NCBI RefSeq assembly: GCF_963664555.1 | Contig: NZ_OY761461.1 | Coordinates: forward strand, 2,170,001 to 2,234,000 | Direction of reading: 5' to 3' | Length of the DNA stretch: 64,000 nucleotides | DNA from: Labilibaculum sp. | GTDB lineage: Bacteria > Bacteroidota > Bacteroidia > Bacteroidales > Marinifilaceae | Shown here: piece by piece, positions 18,842 through 27,555 of the stretch | Layout of the letters: each line of letters begins with the position of its first letter | How positions within the stretch are numbered: the first letter of the stretch is position 1 | Translations under genes and position numbers: made by a program | The notes under the pieces: generated by a model | Seen by the model: the letters and a program-made list of their open reading frames with translations, nothing else | What the model was told of the DNA's origin: nothing | Databases searched by the model: none

Positions 18842-20185
18842 TTACTCAGTCTTCATATTCAACTTGTACCAGTTAATATTTCTAGTGAAGTACATGGTGA
18901 CTCCCAGTATTAATGCTAAGCCAATACTTCCCATTAATAAAGCATAATCGGCTAATTGCAGGGTGACAAATAAAAAGCCGTAAATACCCAGTATGGTGGC
19001 TGTTAAAACTCCTGTGAATTTGCCAGATTTAAATACACTTTTGGCATAAATTAATATCATCAGTGATGTTATGCCTGCTGAAATTAAATAGGCAATGTTA
19101 AAATTTGAATGCTCCGATATGGATATCAGTAAGATGTAGAAAAGACAAAGAGCCAGACCAACCAAAGTGTACTGAAATGGGTGAATTTTCCGTCCATTCA
19201 AAATCTCGACTAAGAAGAATACCAAGAATATTAAGGCAATGGTCATAACTGCATATTTGGAGGAGCGCATGGATTTTTGATAATCGTCCAGAGGCATAAT
19301 CAGATCAACACCCAAGGCTGAATACAGCATTTCGTTTCGCATATTTTTATCGATCCATGTTTGTGGATAGTTTCGGTTTAGTTGCAGAATTTTCCAGTCG
19401 GCAGAAAAACCTTCATCGCTTACTTCTCGGTTGTCGGGAAGAAAGTTGCCATTAAAACTTGGCGAAGACCAGGTGGAAGATAGTTTCACTTTTGTAGTGC
19501 TGCCTAGCGGTATAAAGGAAAGGTTCTGGCTTCCCTGTAAATTTAATTGGAATGAGAAATCAATAGTTGAGTTGATTTGTTCCCTCAAATCAGGCAAATC
19601 GATACTTATGCCGGAGGAGACCATTTCGCTTAGTTTAGAACCGGCTTGTACATCCAGTTTTTGATTCCCCCAGTTCAGGGTAATCTGATCTTTTATGCCT
19701 CGAAGATCCGATATTCCAACAGTTAAGAAAGCTTTGTCGTAATTAATTTCTTTCAATCCATTTTGATCAATTTTGGTATTTGGTTTAAATTGACCCTTGA
19801 AGTCTAAAATACTTTTGTATACGACTACTTCGTAGATTCCTCTTTTTAGTTTTTCCGGTTCAATGTCTCCGTTTATGTTAATCTTTTCGGGTAGTATGTA
19901 TAAATATTTCGTTTCCGTAATTGTTTTATTATCCTCAGAGCTGTGTTCGTAAGTTAAAGGTATTGTTAGGATTGGGCCGTTAATTTGCTGTTTGCCAGCC
20001 CATTTTTGACTGACTTCGTTTAATACCGACTGATTGAGCATTTCTCTTTCGCTGATGATTGATTTAATCATGCTGGCAGGAATCAGCAGTAAGAGCATTA
20101 AAATGGTGATGGTACCTAGTTTTAGTCCAACCGAATTCTTAATCCAGCTGTTTACTTTGTCGAATGGTGATTGGGTATTGTTCAT
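18842..20185 (-). CDS. creD: CreD family inner-membrane protein
   Basis: This 447-residue CreD-type protein has an N-terminal transmembrane helix (LGTITILMLLLLIPASMI), a large periplasmic domain starting with QKWAGKQQINGPILTIPL, and a cluster of five or six C-terminal helices. The motif LVGLALCLFYILLISISEHSNFNIAYLISA is typical of the family. The biochemical role of CreD is not well defined; in enterobacteria it belongs to the CreBC regulon and affects envelope physiology. An operator-like sequence at 20203-20223 lies 18 bases upstream, matching the one before the regulator operon. Its 3' neighbour is the broken dgkA. Confidence 0.92.
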   Translation of the reverse strand: MNNTQSPFDKVNSWIKNSVGLKLGTITILMLLLLIPASMIKSIISEREMLNQSVLNEVSQKWAGKQQINGPILTIPLTYEHSSEDNKTITETKYLYILPEKININGDIEPEKLKRGIYEVVVYKSILDFKGQFKPNTKIDQNGLKEINYDKAFLTVGISDLRGIKDQITLNWGNQKLDVQAGSKLSEMVSSGISIDLPDLREQINSTIDFSFQLNLQGSQNLSFIPLGSTTKVKLSSTWSSPSFNGNFLPDNREVSDEGFSADWKILQLNRNYPQTWIDKNMRNEMLYSALGVDLIMPLDDYQKSMRSSKYAVMTIALIFLVFFLVEILNGRKIHPFQYTLVGLALCLFYILLISISEHSNFNIAYLISAGITSLMILIYAKSVFKSGKFTGVLTATILGIYGFLFVTLQLADYALLMGSIGLALILGVTMYFTRNINWYKLNMKTE

Positions 20186-20202
20186 TTTTATTTTGTTTTA
20201 AA

Positions 20203-20223
20203 AGTACTCTGAAATTCAAAGTA
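20203..20223. promoter_or_regulatory. Candidate operator upstream of creD
   Basis: The sequence has arms TACTCTG and CAAAGTA separated by AAATT. It matches 19 of 21 positions of the site at 21148-21168. It is 18 bases before the creD start. Read on the coding strand it contains TACTTTG, close to the Bacteroidota -7 element, so a bound protein would block the promoter. The likely binder is the winged-helix protein encoded at 20239-20529. Confidence 0.65.
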
Positions 20224-20238
20224 GATAATGAAAAAAAA

Positions 20239-20529
20239 TTATTTAAGCAGTTGCTCTATGGCCTTTATGTGTTTGATAAAGGCCTGTTTGCCTTCATCCG
20301 AAGCAGAATATTTAGTGTTGGGTTTCCGATCCATAAACTCTTTTTGTACACGAATGTACCCGCTTTTTTCAAGCGACTTTAAATGGCTCGCTAAATTACC
20401 ATCAGTAACGCCCAACAGGTTTTTAAGGGCATTAAAATCGAGGTAATCGTTTACCACCAAAGCCGACATGATTCCCAGCCGGATTCGGTTTTCAAAAGCT
20501 TTATTTAAATCTTTAAGCAGTTCTTTCAC
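20239..20529 (-). CDS. Winged-helix transcriptional regulator (ArsR/MarR-like fold)
   Basis: This 96-residue DNA-binding protein has a single winged-helix domain: ENRIRLGIMSALVVNDYLDFNALKNLL, then recognition helix GVTDGNLASHLKSLEKSGYI and wing KEFMDRKPNTKYSASDEGKQAF. It belongs to the small Bacteroidota transcriptional regulator group with a full-length winged-helix domain (often PF13601-like). I chose the GTG at 20529 because it overlaps the TGA of the upstream membrane protein gene as GTGA, indicating translational coupling. The longer frame to 20595 would read through that gene. It probably represses its own operon and creD through the shared inverted repeat. Confidence 0.87.
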   Translation of the reverse strand: MKELLKDLNKAFENRIRLGIMSALVVNDYLDFNALKNLLGVTDGNLASHLKSLEKSGYIRVQKEFMDRKPNTKYSASDEGKQAFIKHIKAIEQLLK

Positions 20530-21143
20530 GATTTGTATTTTAACTCCATTACTATCCCATAAATGATATGTAGCAGACCGAATCCGATGCACCAAAAGAT
20601 TAAACCATATCCGATGAAATAAGTGGCGGTCAAACCTAGTAAAATTTCAAGTATTCCCAAACTGCGGATTTCGCTTATTGTGTATTTACTGGCATTTACC
20701 AGTGCCAAACCATAAAATAGTAAGGTTAGTGGTGCAATCAATCCAATGTATCCTTTCATCAAAAGGAGAAGGCAAAATATACCACCGCTAATCAATGGAA
20801 TTAACAAATTAATTAGAAGTGTTTTGGTTTGAGAATCCCACACTTTTTGTTTCAATTTTTTTGTCTTTAATCTGGTAAAAAACAGTCCAAAACTTAATGC
20901 GAGTATCAAGGTTACAAAACCAATGGTCAGCAATTCTATCAACTGATCAATATTTAAAAGGGTTCGGTTAAAGTCTTGATATTCAGATCTGGAATAAATT
21001 GTTGCCCAGGCAAAATAAGCACCAATAAGTGCAATTATACCTGCTGAGATACCAGATAAACCACTCAAAGAGATGAATTTAGACGATTTGTTCATCATTT
21101 CTTTGATGTCCTTTAAGTCTTCGATGTATTTTTGCTGATTCAT
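20526..21143 (-). CDS. Four-to-five-helix membrane protein, regulator partner
   Basis: This 205-residue protein starts with a soluble helix (MNQQKYIEDLKDIKEMMNKSS) followed by hydrophobic segments at about 22-45, 70-95, 110-150 and 160-195. I do not recognise a characterised family; similar proteins commonly accompany small winged-helix regulators in Bacteroidota. The ATG at 21143 was chosen over the one at 21164 because the latter lies inside the operator. It is translationally coupled to the regulator by a four-base overlap. It may be a sensor or target that titrates or informs the regulator; this is inference. Confidence 0.75.
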   Translation of the reverse strand: MNQQKYIEDLKDIKEMMNKSSKFISLSGLSGISAGIIALIGAYFAWATIYSRSEYQDFNRTLLNIDQLIELLTIGFVTLILALSFGLFFTRLKTKKLKQKVWDSQTKTLLINLLIPLISGGIFCLLLLMKGYIGLIAPLTLLFYGLALVNASKYTISEIRSLGILEILLGLTATYFIGYGLIFWCIGFGLLHIIYGIVMELKYKS

Positions 21144-21147
21144 AAAA

Positions 21148-21168
21148 AGTACTTTGTAATTCAAAGTA
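21148..21168. promoter_or_regulatory. Candidate operator upstream of the membrane protein-regulator operon
   Basis: This near-perfect inverted repeat has TACTTTG and CAAAGTA separated by TAATT, five bases before the start codon at 21143. It is shared with the site before creD (two mismatches in 21 positions). Its position overlapping a -7-like TACTTTG suggests repression, most simply autorepression by the product of 20239-20529. Confidence 0.7.
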
Positions 21169-21209
21169 AATATAAGGGAAAAATATGAATTTGAAATATT
21201 TTACTAAAA

Positions 21210-21248
21210 AAAAAGTGGTTTTATTTTAGTTCTGACACCACTTTTTTA
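21210..21248. terminator. Orphan bidirectional terminator-like hairpin
   Basis: AAAAAGTGGT (21210-21219) pairs with ACCACTTTTT (21237-21246) around a 17-base loop, with T and A runs outside, so it could terminate in either direction. It lies between two divergent genes where no known gene ends. It could insulate them or end a small unannotated transcript. Confidence 0.55.
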
Positions 21249-21306
21249 TTGTATCTATTTGATTTTAAAGATATATACGTACAAAAACCTATTCTCATAA
21301 TACGCT

Positions 21307-21377
21307 CATAAGCTGTTTCTTCTGATTGGAATAAGCTTGAACTTTGTTCCATATCAATTTGAACGGAGTAGCTTATG
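21307..21377 (+). promoter_or_regulatory. Structured leader sequestering the start codon of the ABC ATPase
   Basis: CATAAGCT (21307-21314) is the exact complement of AGCTTATG (21370-21377), which contains the ATG at 21375. Inside, TGAT-T-GGAA (21323-21331) pairs with TTCC-AT-ATCA (21347-21356) around a 15-base loop. The two nested helices would form a closed multi-stem leader with the start codon paired. This is the arrangement expected of a translational switch. It matches no riboswitch class I know. Confidence 0.45.
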
Positions 21378-22178
21378 GAAATACATCAGATTACAATACA
21401 GGCAGGTATTGACAAGTTAGGCAATACGGAACGTTTGCCCGATTTGCGAATCAATAAAGGTGAAATATATGGAATTGTGGGACCTACCGGGAGTGGGAAA
21501 AGTCAGCTGATTGCAGATATTGAGCAGTTGGCACAAGGAGATACGGCGAGTAAACGCAAAATTTTAATTAATGGTGAAATTCCTTCCCATGAACTTCGGA
21601 GCGATCCCAGAAAGAAAATGGTGGCGCAATTGTCACAGAATATGAATTTTTTTGCAGACATGCCCGTTGCCGATTTTTTGAAACTTCACGCCAAGTGCAG
21701 AGGGAAAAAAAATATTGATGTAAAACACGTAATTTCTATTGCCAACACTCTTACGGGCGAGCCAATCAACGCAGGCGATAATCTAACAATTTTGAGTGGA
21801 GGACAAACCAGGGCTCTAATGGTCGCAGATGTTGCTATTATCAGCGAATCGCCGATTGTTTTAATCGATGAAATTGAAAATGCAGGGATTAAAAAGCACG
21901 AAGCTTTGCAGTTGCTGTCGGGCGAGGGGAAAATAATTCTTGTGGTTACCCACGATCCGGTTTTGGCTTTAAGCGCCCAAAAAAGAATTATTATGAGGAA
22001 TGGCGGCATGCGCGATATTATAGAAAGTACTTACCGTGAGAAACAAATTTCTCTGCAATTAAATGATATCGATCAGTATATCTTGACTTTGAGAGAGGAT
22101 GTGCGGGCGGGTAAAAAAATAGAAGAAGTCAATTTTGATGCATTGCTTCACGAATCGAGTTTTTTGAAATGCTTATAA
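21375..22178 (+). CDS. ABC-type ATPase of an uncharacterised metallo-cofactor module
   Basis: This 267-residue stand-alone ABC ATPase has Walker A GPTGSGKS (36-43), signature LSGGQ (140-144), Walker B IVLIDE (161-166) and H-loop His193 (VVTHDP). No permease domain is present in it or nearby. It heads a three-gene operon with a UreG/HypB-type GTPase and an Fe-S protein, a combination that points to ATP/GTP-driven maturation or reactivation of a metalloenzyme rather than transport. The 5' leader can pair across the start codon. Family membership is certain; the function in the module is inference. Confidence 0.8.
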   Translation: MEIHQITIQAGIDKLGNTERLPDLRINKGEIYGIVGPTGSGKSQLIADIEQLAQGDTASKRKILINGEIPSHELRSDPRKKMVAQLSQNMNFFADMPVADFLKLHAKCRGKKNIDVKHVISIANTLTGEPINAGDNLTILSGGQTRALMVADVAIISESPIVLIDEIENAGIKKHEALQLLSGEGKIILVVTHDPVLALSAQKRIIMRNGGMRDIIESTYREKQISLQLNDIDQYILTLREDVRAGKKIEEVNFDALLHESSFLKCL

Positions 22179-22299
22179 TCGATGAGTGATTGAGTTGTAC
22201 ATGTGGAAATAACAGATTAGTGAAACGAGCCATGCAAAATCATTTACTGCAACGAATAATGATTGCCAAGCTGTTTTCAAAGGTCTTAATTAAAAAAAT

Positions 22300-23001
22300 A
22301 TGAAATTTATTATTGTTGCCGGAACACCTGGTGCCGGAAAAACGGCTGTTCTGATTCACACCCTAAAAATATTATTGCAACAGAATGTAAAGCCATCGGT
22401 TGTAAAGATCGACTGTTTGTATTCTGATGATCCCAAACGCTTTGCAAAATTGGGCATTCCGGTTCAATTGGGTTTGTCGATGGACATGTGTCCCGATCAT
22501 TTTTCGATTTATAATACCGATGCAATTCTGGAATTTGCCAGAGCACAAAATTCTGAGTTTCTGTTTATGGAGACGGCAGGTTTGTGTCACCGATGTGCGC
22601 CTTATACCGATAATAGTTTGGGTGTTTGTGTGATTGATGCTACCAGCGGTCCCAATAATCCTATGAAGGTGGGCCCTTTTCTCAGTTGTGCCGATATTGT
22701 GGTGATTACCAAAGGAGATATGATATCGCAGGCGGAGCGGGAGATATTTCGGGAATGTATTTTGGAAACCAATCCGAATTGTTCAATCATAGAGGCGAAT
22801 GGATTAAGCGGGCAAGGAGCTTCAGAACTGGCCCTGCAAATTAAAAGTACCGAAAATAATGTGTCTGAAAATGAAAGTTTGCGGCACAATGCACCTTTTG
22901 CGGTTTGCACGCTTTGTGCAGGTGAAAAAAGAGTTGGAGCTGAACACCACCGTGGATTGTTACGGAAAATGAACGGCATGCAGGAATATGTTGGCGAATA
23001 A
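22300..23001 (+). CDS. CobW/HypB/UreG-like GTPase with Cys motifs
   Basis: This 233-residue P-loop GTPase is related to metal-chaperone GTPases. It has Walker A GTPGAGKT (8-15), ETAG (91-94) as in HypB/UreG switch regions, and the NKxD position as TKGD (137-140). Unusual for the family are CHRC (96-99) beside the switch and CTLC (203-206) followed by His216-His217 near the C-terminus, giving potential metal or Fe-S ligands at both sites. It is second in the operon, 121 bases after the ABC ATPase and 27 before the Fe-S protein. It probably couples GTP hydrolysis to metal or cluster transfer. The client enzyme is unknown. Confidence 0.82.
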   Translation: MKFIIVAGTPGAGKTAVLIHTLKILLQQNVKPSVVKIDCLYSDDPKRFAKLGIPVQLGLSMDMCPDHFSIYNTDAILEFARAQNSEFLFMETAGLCHRCAPYTDNSLGVCVIDATSGPNNPMKVGPFLSCADIVVITKGDMISQAEREIFRECILETNPNCSIIEANGLSGQGASELALQIKSTENNVSENESLRHNAPFAVCTLCAGEKRVGAEHHRGLLRKMNGMQEYVGE

Positions 23002-23028
23002 GTTGTTGCCACTTTAAGGAGTAGAAAT

Positions 23029-23688
23029 ATGGAAAAAAAGATGATAGAGTTTCTTCCCGGGTTCAATTGCGGGCGTTGCGGCTTTGGTTCATGTATTGAT
23101 TTTGCTGAAGCAATTCAAACAAAATCGGAAAGCATAGATTTATGTCCCTTTTTAACACAGGAACGATTTATTGCTAATAAAGTAGAAATTGAGAGATTAG
23201 TAACCAGCCGGGTGAATGCTTGTCAGAAAAAAATAGCAGGAGTAATTGATGCTTACGAAGCTGATATTGTTTTGGATCCATTGAAAGGAGAGATTTCATG
23301 CCGGGAAGTGTTGATGCCTATGGCTTTAGTTAAATTACAGATAGGGGAAGTGATTGAGTACAGACCCTTGGGATGTCCGATAGTACATTACGGAAAAGTG
23401 ATAAAGATTGATCATTTGTTGGTTACTGTACACCTGATTGGGCCGTGCAGAAGGAGAGAAAGCGAGACTAAGTTTACACCGGTGGGTTGTTGTATGGTCA
23501 TTGCTTTTGAGGGACGGTTTCATGGGAAAAATGTAAAAGTGGGTGAAACGGTGAGGTTTTTACCAAAACATTGCATGATGCAAAAGGTTCACTCAGGAGT
23601 AGTGGTTAAAATTGAAGATGAGAATGTCCTGATTGAAGGAATTGACTTGAAAGTGTGGCAGCCACCTGTTGTTCATGCTATTAAATAA
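23029..23688 (+). CDS. 4Fe-4S domain protein, third gene of the ATPase/GTPase module
   Basis: This 219-residue protein has an N-terminal four-Cys Fe-S domain (Cys14, 17, 22, 39; pattern CxxCxxxxC-x16-C) of the type found in RnfB and corrinoid-protein partners. It is followed by a ~150-residue all-beta region with further Cys (GCPIVHYGK, GPCRRRE, GCCMVI, HCMMQ) that I cannot assign. The domain order is Fe-S followed by an SH3-like beta-rich region. It is co-transcribed with the GTPase, and the operon ends at the terminator at 23695. A scaffold or electron-donor role in cofactor maturation is plausible, not shown. Confidence 0.8.
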   Translation: MEKKMIEFLPGFNCGRCGFGSCIDFAEAIQTKSESIDLCPFLTQERFIANKVEIERLVTSRVNACQKKIAGVIDAYEADIVLDPLKGEISCREVLMPMALVKLQIGEVIEYRPLGCPIVHYGKVIKIDHLLVTVHLIGPCRRRESETKFTPVGCCMVIAFEGRFHGKNVKVGETVRFLPKHCMMQKVHSGVVVKIEDENVLIEGIDLKVWQPPVVHAIK

Positions 23689-23694
23689 ATTTTT

Positions 23695-23734
23695 AAGCGC
23701 TCTTCGAGTTTTTTTAATCGCTTAGAGCGCTTTT
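23695..23734 (+). terminator. Terminator of the ATPase/GTPase/Fe-S operon
   Basis: AAGCGCTCT (23695-23703) pairs with AGAGCGCTT (23724-23732). The loop of about 20 bases contains its own T7, and a short T run follows. Confidence 0.7.
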
Positions 23735-24096
23735 GAATTTTATGCTTATAAATCAATATTGTCCAATTTGTTTTTTTGTATTGGGCTGTCCGCCCAAACC
23801 CGACTTCATTTTTTTGGCTTGATCCAAAAAACGAAGCAAAAAAAATCAAGGCTACTTTTTAAATAACTTCCTTATTTATCTCACACTTAAGTGCGGTCGG
23901 GCGATTTTCGAACAAGTTCTCAACTTCCCGGTCTTACTAAAGCGTCGAGTTAAAACAAAAGCTATTTAAAAAAATGCCAAAAAATCATGGCGCAAAAAAG
24001 CGAGACCTACAAAACATTACATCGGCATTAGACTAATACCTCATCTAAATAAAAATACAATATTTAAAAAGAATCTCATATCTCACGATCTATTGC
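23735..24096. other. Non-coding interval with A-rich inverted motifs
   Basis: No gene is supported here. The interval contains a GGCTTGATCC ... AAATCAAGGCT pair around A-rich sequence (about 23817-23854), resembling interspersed non-coding repeats common in Bacteroidota genomes. I see only one copy in this window. Confidence 0.4.
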
Positions 24097-25122
24097 TTAT
24101 AAATGAATGAGTCCCATTATATCCAGCAGATAGGTGAACAACATCGACAAAGAAAAAGCAACAATGGGAGCAATGATCCACATTACAAAAAAACGATCGA
24201 CTTCGGTTTTACGAAATATATTTCGGAATCCCAGTTTCGCGACACCAATTCCTATAATAGCACCAACATTAAGCTGTACCAGTGAAGTTGGAATCCCTTT
24301 GATTAGTGACGCGCTAAGTAACAGACTTGCTGAGATAAAAGCGATGATGACTGCTTCGATTCTTCCAAACAGCACGATTTCTTTGCCCGTATTCTGCAAT
24401 ATTTTATCTCCAAAAATTGAGCTGCCAATTGAGAAACTTGGCGCAACGATTAGTGTGGCCAGTATCATTACATGCAAGTAGTGATTTTTGGTTACCATTA
24501 ACTCGTTGCAGGCCATTGATGATAAGGGACCGGCGGCATTTGCAACATTATTGGTTCCTATGGAAAAGGCTGCGTATAAGGACATGATTACGATTAAACC
24601 TTTTAACAGATAACTGTCGTTTACTTTTTTGGAGATGGTGTAACCACGTTTTCGTATGGGTTTGTAAATGTATTTGCCAATAAAAAATGCCAGGGCAAAA
24701 GCTGCAATTGGCATAATGAACCAGGTTGGGAGTATTTCGAATAACAGTTTATCGGTATTTAGTGAATTGAAATAGATGGCCGGTGCAGTTACGGCCATTA
24801 CTGTTGACTGACTGGTTGATTGAGGGATACCAAAGAGATTGGCAATTAGTAAGGAAACAGCCACGGCCAATAATATGGCTGAGACAACCGAAAAACTCAT
24901 TAATTGTGGATTCAGAAGGCCTTTTCCAACGGTTCGGGCAGTTTCTTTACCGCCAACAATGGCGCCAATAAAAACCATCAGCCCAAATAAACCGGGAATC
25001 AGACTCTTTTTGATTACATTAGAACCATAGGCTGCAGAAAAGGCTGGTCCGGTACCACTTCCCCCCATATTTACAGATAAAAAAATGGCGATTACAAAAG
25101 GAATTAAAAAAGGGATCAGCAT
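24097..25122 (-). CDS. PiT family inorganic phosphate (anion) permease
   Basis: This 341-residue integral membrane protein has about ten helices and is related to PiT phosphate transporters. The second family repeat is clear (FSIGTNNVANAAGPLSSMACNELM). The first repeat, normally GANDxANA, is here NMGGSGTGPAFSAAYGSNVI and lacks the usual Asn-Asp, placing it in a divergent subgroup for which phosphate specificity is not assured. It stands alone, with 156 bases before the next gene. Its helices reach close to the C-terminus at 24097. Confidence 0.85.
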   Translation of the reverse strand: MLIPFLIPFVIAIFLSVNMGGSGTGPAFSAAYGSNVIKKSLIPGLFGLMVFIGAIVGGKETARTVGKGLLNPQLMSFSVVSAILLAVAVSLLIANLFGIPQSTSQSTVMAVTAPAIYFNSLNTDKLLFEILPTWFIMPIAAFALAFFIGKYIYKPIRKRGYTISKKVNDSYLLKGLIVIMSLYAAFSIGTNNVANAAGPLSSMACNELMVTKNHYLHVMILATLIVAPSFSIGSSIFGDKILQNTGKEIVLFGRIEAVIIAFISASLLLSASLIKGIPTSLVQLNVGAIIGIGVAKLGFRNIFRKTEVDRFFVMWIIAPIVAFSLSMLFTYLLDIMGLIHL

Positions 25123-25278
25123 AGCAGAATGTTTTGATTTGTTATCATCAAAAGTATTTCATCTGTAAGCTATATATCAGCGTATAAAAACGTAATTGCG
25201 CAATAGGTATTTGTACGTAGTGTGTCTGAAGTAAAAGGAATGTCTTTATCCTTTTTCAGATTTTTGGGTCACTCTTTT

Positions 25279-25923
25279 TTACACCTCAAAAATGTGATTT
25301 TTAATGGCATAAATAACTAAAGATGCTGTGTTTTTCGATTGGGTTTTTAGCAGGATGTTTTCGCGGTGTTTGTCAACCGTGCGTTTGCTGATAAAGAGCA
25401 TTCCGGCTATTTCCTGATTCGATAAGCCCTTGCAAATGTTGTATAGAATTTCAACTTCCCGCTGTGTTAAATCAGATTTTGAGGGCTGATTTTTTTTTCG
25501 GTTCAAATTGGCAATAATACTTTCCAATATTTCGGGTGAAAAATAGTTTCGTCCCTCCATAACGGCTTCGATGGCTTGCTGAACTTCTTCGAAACTGGAA
25601 TTTTTCAGCAAAAAGGCTTTGGCTCCGGCATCTATCATCTCCGAATAATAATTCTCATTGGCATGCATCGAGAGAGCAATTATTTTGGAGGCTGGATATT
25701 TTTTCATCACCTCATTACTTGCCTCTATTCCATTCATTACCGGCATTTCAATATCCATAAGAATAATGTCAGCCTGCCAGTTGGCCAGCAAATCCAATAA
25801 TTCCTGACCATTACTTACTTCCTTAATTTCAGGTTTGCTGTTTTGATTGTTGAGAAGAAAGGATAGCCCTTCACGAAACAAATCGTGATCATCAACCAGT
25901 GCCAATTTTAAAGCTTCAGTCAT
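25279..25923 (-). CDS. NarL/FixJ-type response regulator
   Basis: This 214-residue regulator has a receiver domain with DDHD at the N-terminus, phospho-acceptor Asp57 (IILMDIEMPVMNG) and Lys in LLKNSS, and a C-terminal LuxR helix-turn-helix (LTQREVEILYNICKGLSNQEIAGMLFISKRTVDKHRENI). Its start overlaps the stop of the sensor kinase by four bases (ATGA), so the two form a cognate pair. Targets are unknown; the adjacent ammonium transporter operon and PiT permease are candidates only by proximity. Confidence 0.95.
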   Translation of the reverse strand: MTEALKLALVDDHDLFREGLSFLLNNQNSKPEIKEVSNGQELLDLLANWQADIILMDIEMPVMNGIEASNEVMKKYPASKIIALSMHANENYYSEMIDAGAKAFLLKNSSFEEVQQAIEAVMEGRNYFSPEILESIIANLNRKKNQPSKSDLTQREVEILYNICKGLSNQEIAGMLFISKRTVDKHRENILLKTQSKNTASLVIYAIKNHIFEV

Positions 25924-26861
25924 GATATAGGTATTTCAATTTTGAGATAAACCCCTTCATTTTTCCTGCTGTTTATTTCAATGGTTCCGTCCAACGATTT
26001 TACCCTCGTGTGGATGTTCGATAAGCCCATTCCTTTTACAGGATCCGATCCCGGGGAAAAGCCGATCCCATTATCACTGTACATTAATTCTAATTTTTGA
26101 TGATAGCTAAGGAGTGAAAGGTCGATTTTAGATGCCGAAGCATGTTTTATGGTGTTGCTGAACAATTCTCCGATGATCCGATAGAGGATTAATTCAACGT
26201 TGTAGTCGAAACGTTTTCCGCACAATTGAATATTCAATTGAATCCGGTATTGATCTGTCAGCTGAATTCCCCCTATAAATGTTTTAATGGCTTTTTCCAA
26301 ACCATATCGTTCCAAAATATGCGGGCTCAACTTGTTCGATATCTCCTTAACGGTGATAATGGCTTCGTTGATGGCCTGATCTGTTTTTTGAATGATTTGC
26401 AGGTTATTTGAATTTTCAGCAGATTTATTTAAAGCGGAATTTGTCATTTTAATAGTGGAGAGAATCGGCCCCAATCCATCGTGCAATTCTTTGGCAAAGC
26501 GGTAGCGTTCCTGTTCTTCGGTCTTGATAACTGCACTCAGCACTTTTGCTTCATTTTCTTTTCTCTCTTTATCTACCTTATCCTGCAGTTGAAAAATACG
26601 CCGAATGTAAAAAGCACCCAAAAACATGAGCAATGAAATTACGACAGCCATCCAGTTGGTGATGAATGTTTCCGATTTGCTTTGGTTTGCAGTGAACACA
26701 TTAAAAAGTTCTGTAAATCTGCGCACAGCCATTAGCAAGAAACCCATGGAAACCATAATCCAGGAGCTGTTGAAGCGTGTTTTTGGAATCAGGCTAATGG
26801 TAATGAAAAAAGCTCCGAATTGTAATAGAACAGATATTATTAGTGCAATTTGTAAAAACAT
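25920..26861 (-). CDS. Membrane sensor histidine kinase (HisKA_3 type)
   Basis: This 313-residue kinase has three hydrophobic segments (about 5-25, 33-48, 69-88) and short extracytoplasmic loops, so it may sense within the membrane. A coiled linker leads to the dimerisation/phosphoacceptor helix RFAKELHDGLGPILSTIK with His127. The HATPase domain has NGIGFSP and GMGLSNIHTRVKSLDG. It pairs with the overlapping NarL-type regulator. Confidence 0.93.
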   Translation of the reverse strand: MFLQIALIISVLLQFGAFFITISLIPKTRFNSSWIMVSMGFLLMAVRRFTELFNVFTANQSKSETFITNWMAVVISLLMFLGAFYIRRIFQLQDKVDKERKENEAKVLSAVIKTEEQERYRFAKELHDGLGPILSTIKMTNSALNKSAENSNNLQIIQKTDQAINEAIITVKEISNKLSPHILERYGLEKAIKTFIGGIQLTDQYRIQLNIQLCGKRFDYNVELILYRIIGELFSNTIKHASASKIDLSLLSYHQKLELMYSDNGIGFSPGSDPVKGMGLSNIHTRVKSLDGTIEINSRKNEGVYLKIEIPIS

Positions 26862-27008
26862 AAAACAAGAATAAGAATTCTGTTGTTTTGAAATATACGC
26901 TTAAAACCGTATTTTATGATCTTCACATGATAAGCCAGACATCTGTTCAGATTACCATGTGAAGTTTCTTGTTCTGAAAATGCAGTTAATTTGTTACCGG
27001 AACGTTTT

Positions 27009-27308
27009 TTACTGGATATTCTCTTTTTTGATAATTCGTTTGTATCCGGTATAGGCATTAAGCTGCATGATTTTAAATTTGATCAGCTTTTCTTTCACCA
27101 AGGGAAGCTCATCTAAAATTTCTTTTGCGTGTTCCAGACTCTTGCATTCCATTATTAAAACAGCATTATTGTGCTCGTTAAAATAGATTTCGCGCAGGTA
27201 TTCCGATATGTATAATTGGTGAACATGGTGGGCTTCCTGCTCTAAAATGTAGCTTTTGTTGCTCCAGTCAACATCTTTAAATTCTTTTTCTATAGCTAAT
27301 ATTTTCAT
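27009..27308 (-). CDS. Small dimeric alpha/beta-barrel-like protein
   Basis: This 99-residue protein resembles the YciI / muconolactone-isomerase type of ferredoxin-like dimers, judging from NAVLIMECKSLEHAKEILDELPLVKEKLIKFKIMQL and the following YTGYKRI. No enzyme activity can be assigned. It lies 147 bases upstream of the sensor kinase on the same strand and may share its transcript. Confidence 0.65.
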   Translation of the reverse strand: MKILAIEKEFKDVDWSNKSYILEQEAHHVHQLYISEYLREIYFNEHNNAVLIMECKSLEHAKEILDELPLVKEKLIKFKIMQLNAYTGYKRIIKKENIQ

Positions 27309-27498
27309 AATTACAGTTTTATGTATTTTGGGTTTAAGAATGGGCAGTTACAACGAACTGCAGGTCTTATTGCAATTTGCTTCTGTGATGATCAAAGAAA
27401 CTGATACACTAATGTATTAAAATATATTTCAATGCAAACAGAAAAATTTACACTTTTATTTCGTTTGATTGATTTCTGTTTTTAATACCTGTTCAATA

Positions 27499-27532
27499 GA
27501 AAAAAGCAGCTCCCAAAAGAAGCTGCTTTGAA
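27499..27532 (-). terminator. Terminator of the ammonium transporter operon
   Basis: AAAGCAGCT (27503-27511) pairs with AGCTGCTTT (27521-27529), loop of nine. On the minus strand it ends in a T6 run, 24 bases beyond the amt stop. Confidence 0.85.
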
Positions 27533-27555
27533 TCAATTTAAATGTAATAATATGA

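Noticed and set aside
18723-18947. Plus-strand 74-codon frame over dgkA/creD
   Set aside because: It is antisense to two recognisable genes.
22310-23066. Several minus-strand frames over the GTPase gene
   Set aside because: They are shadows; the plus strand carries clear P-loop and Cys motifs.
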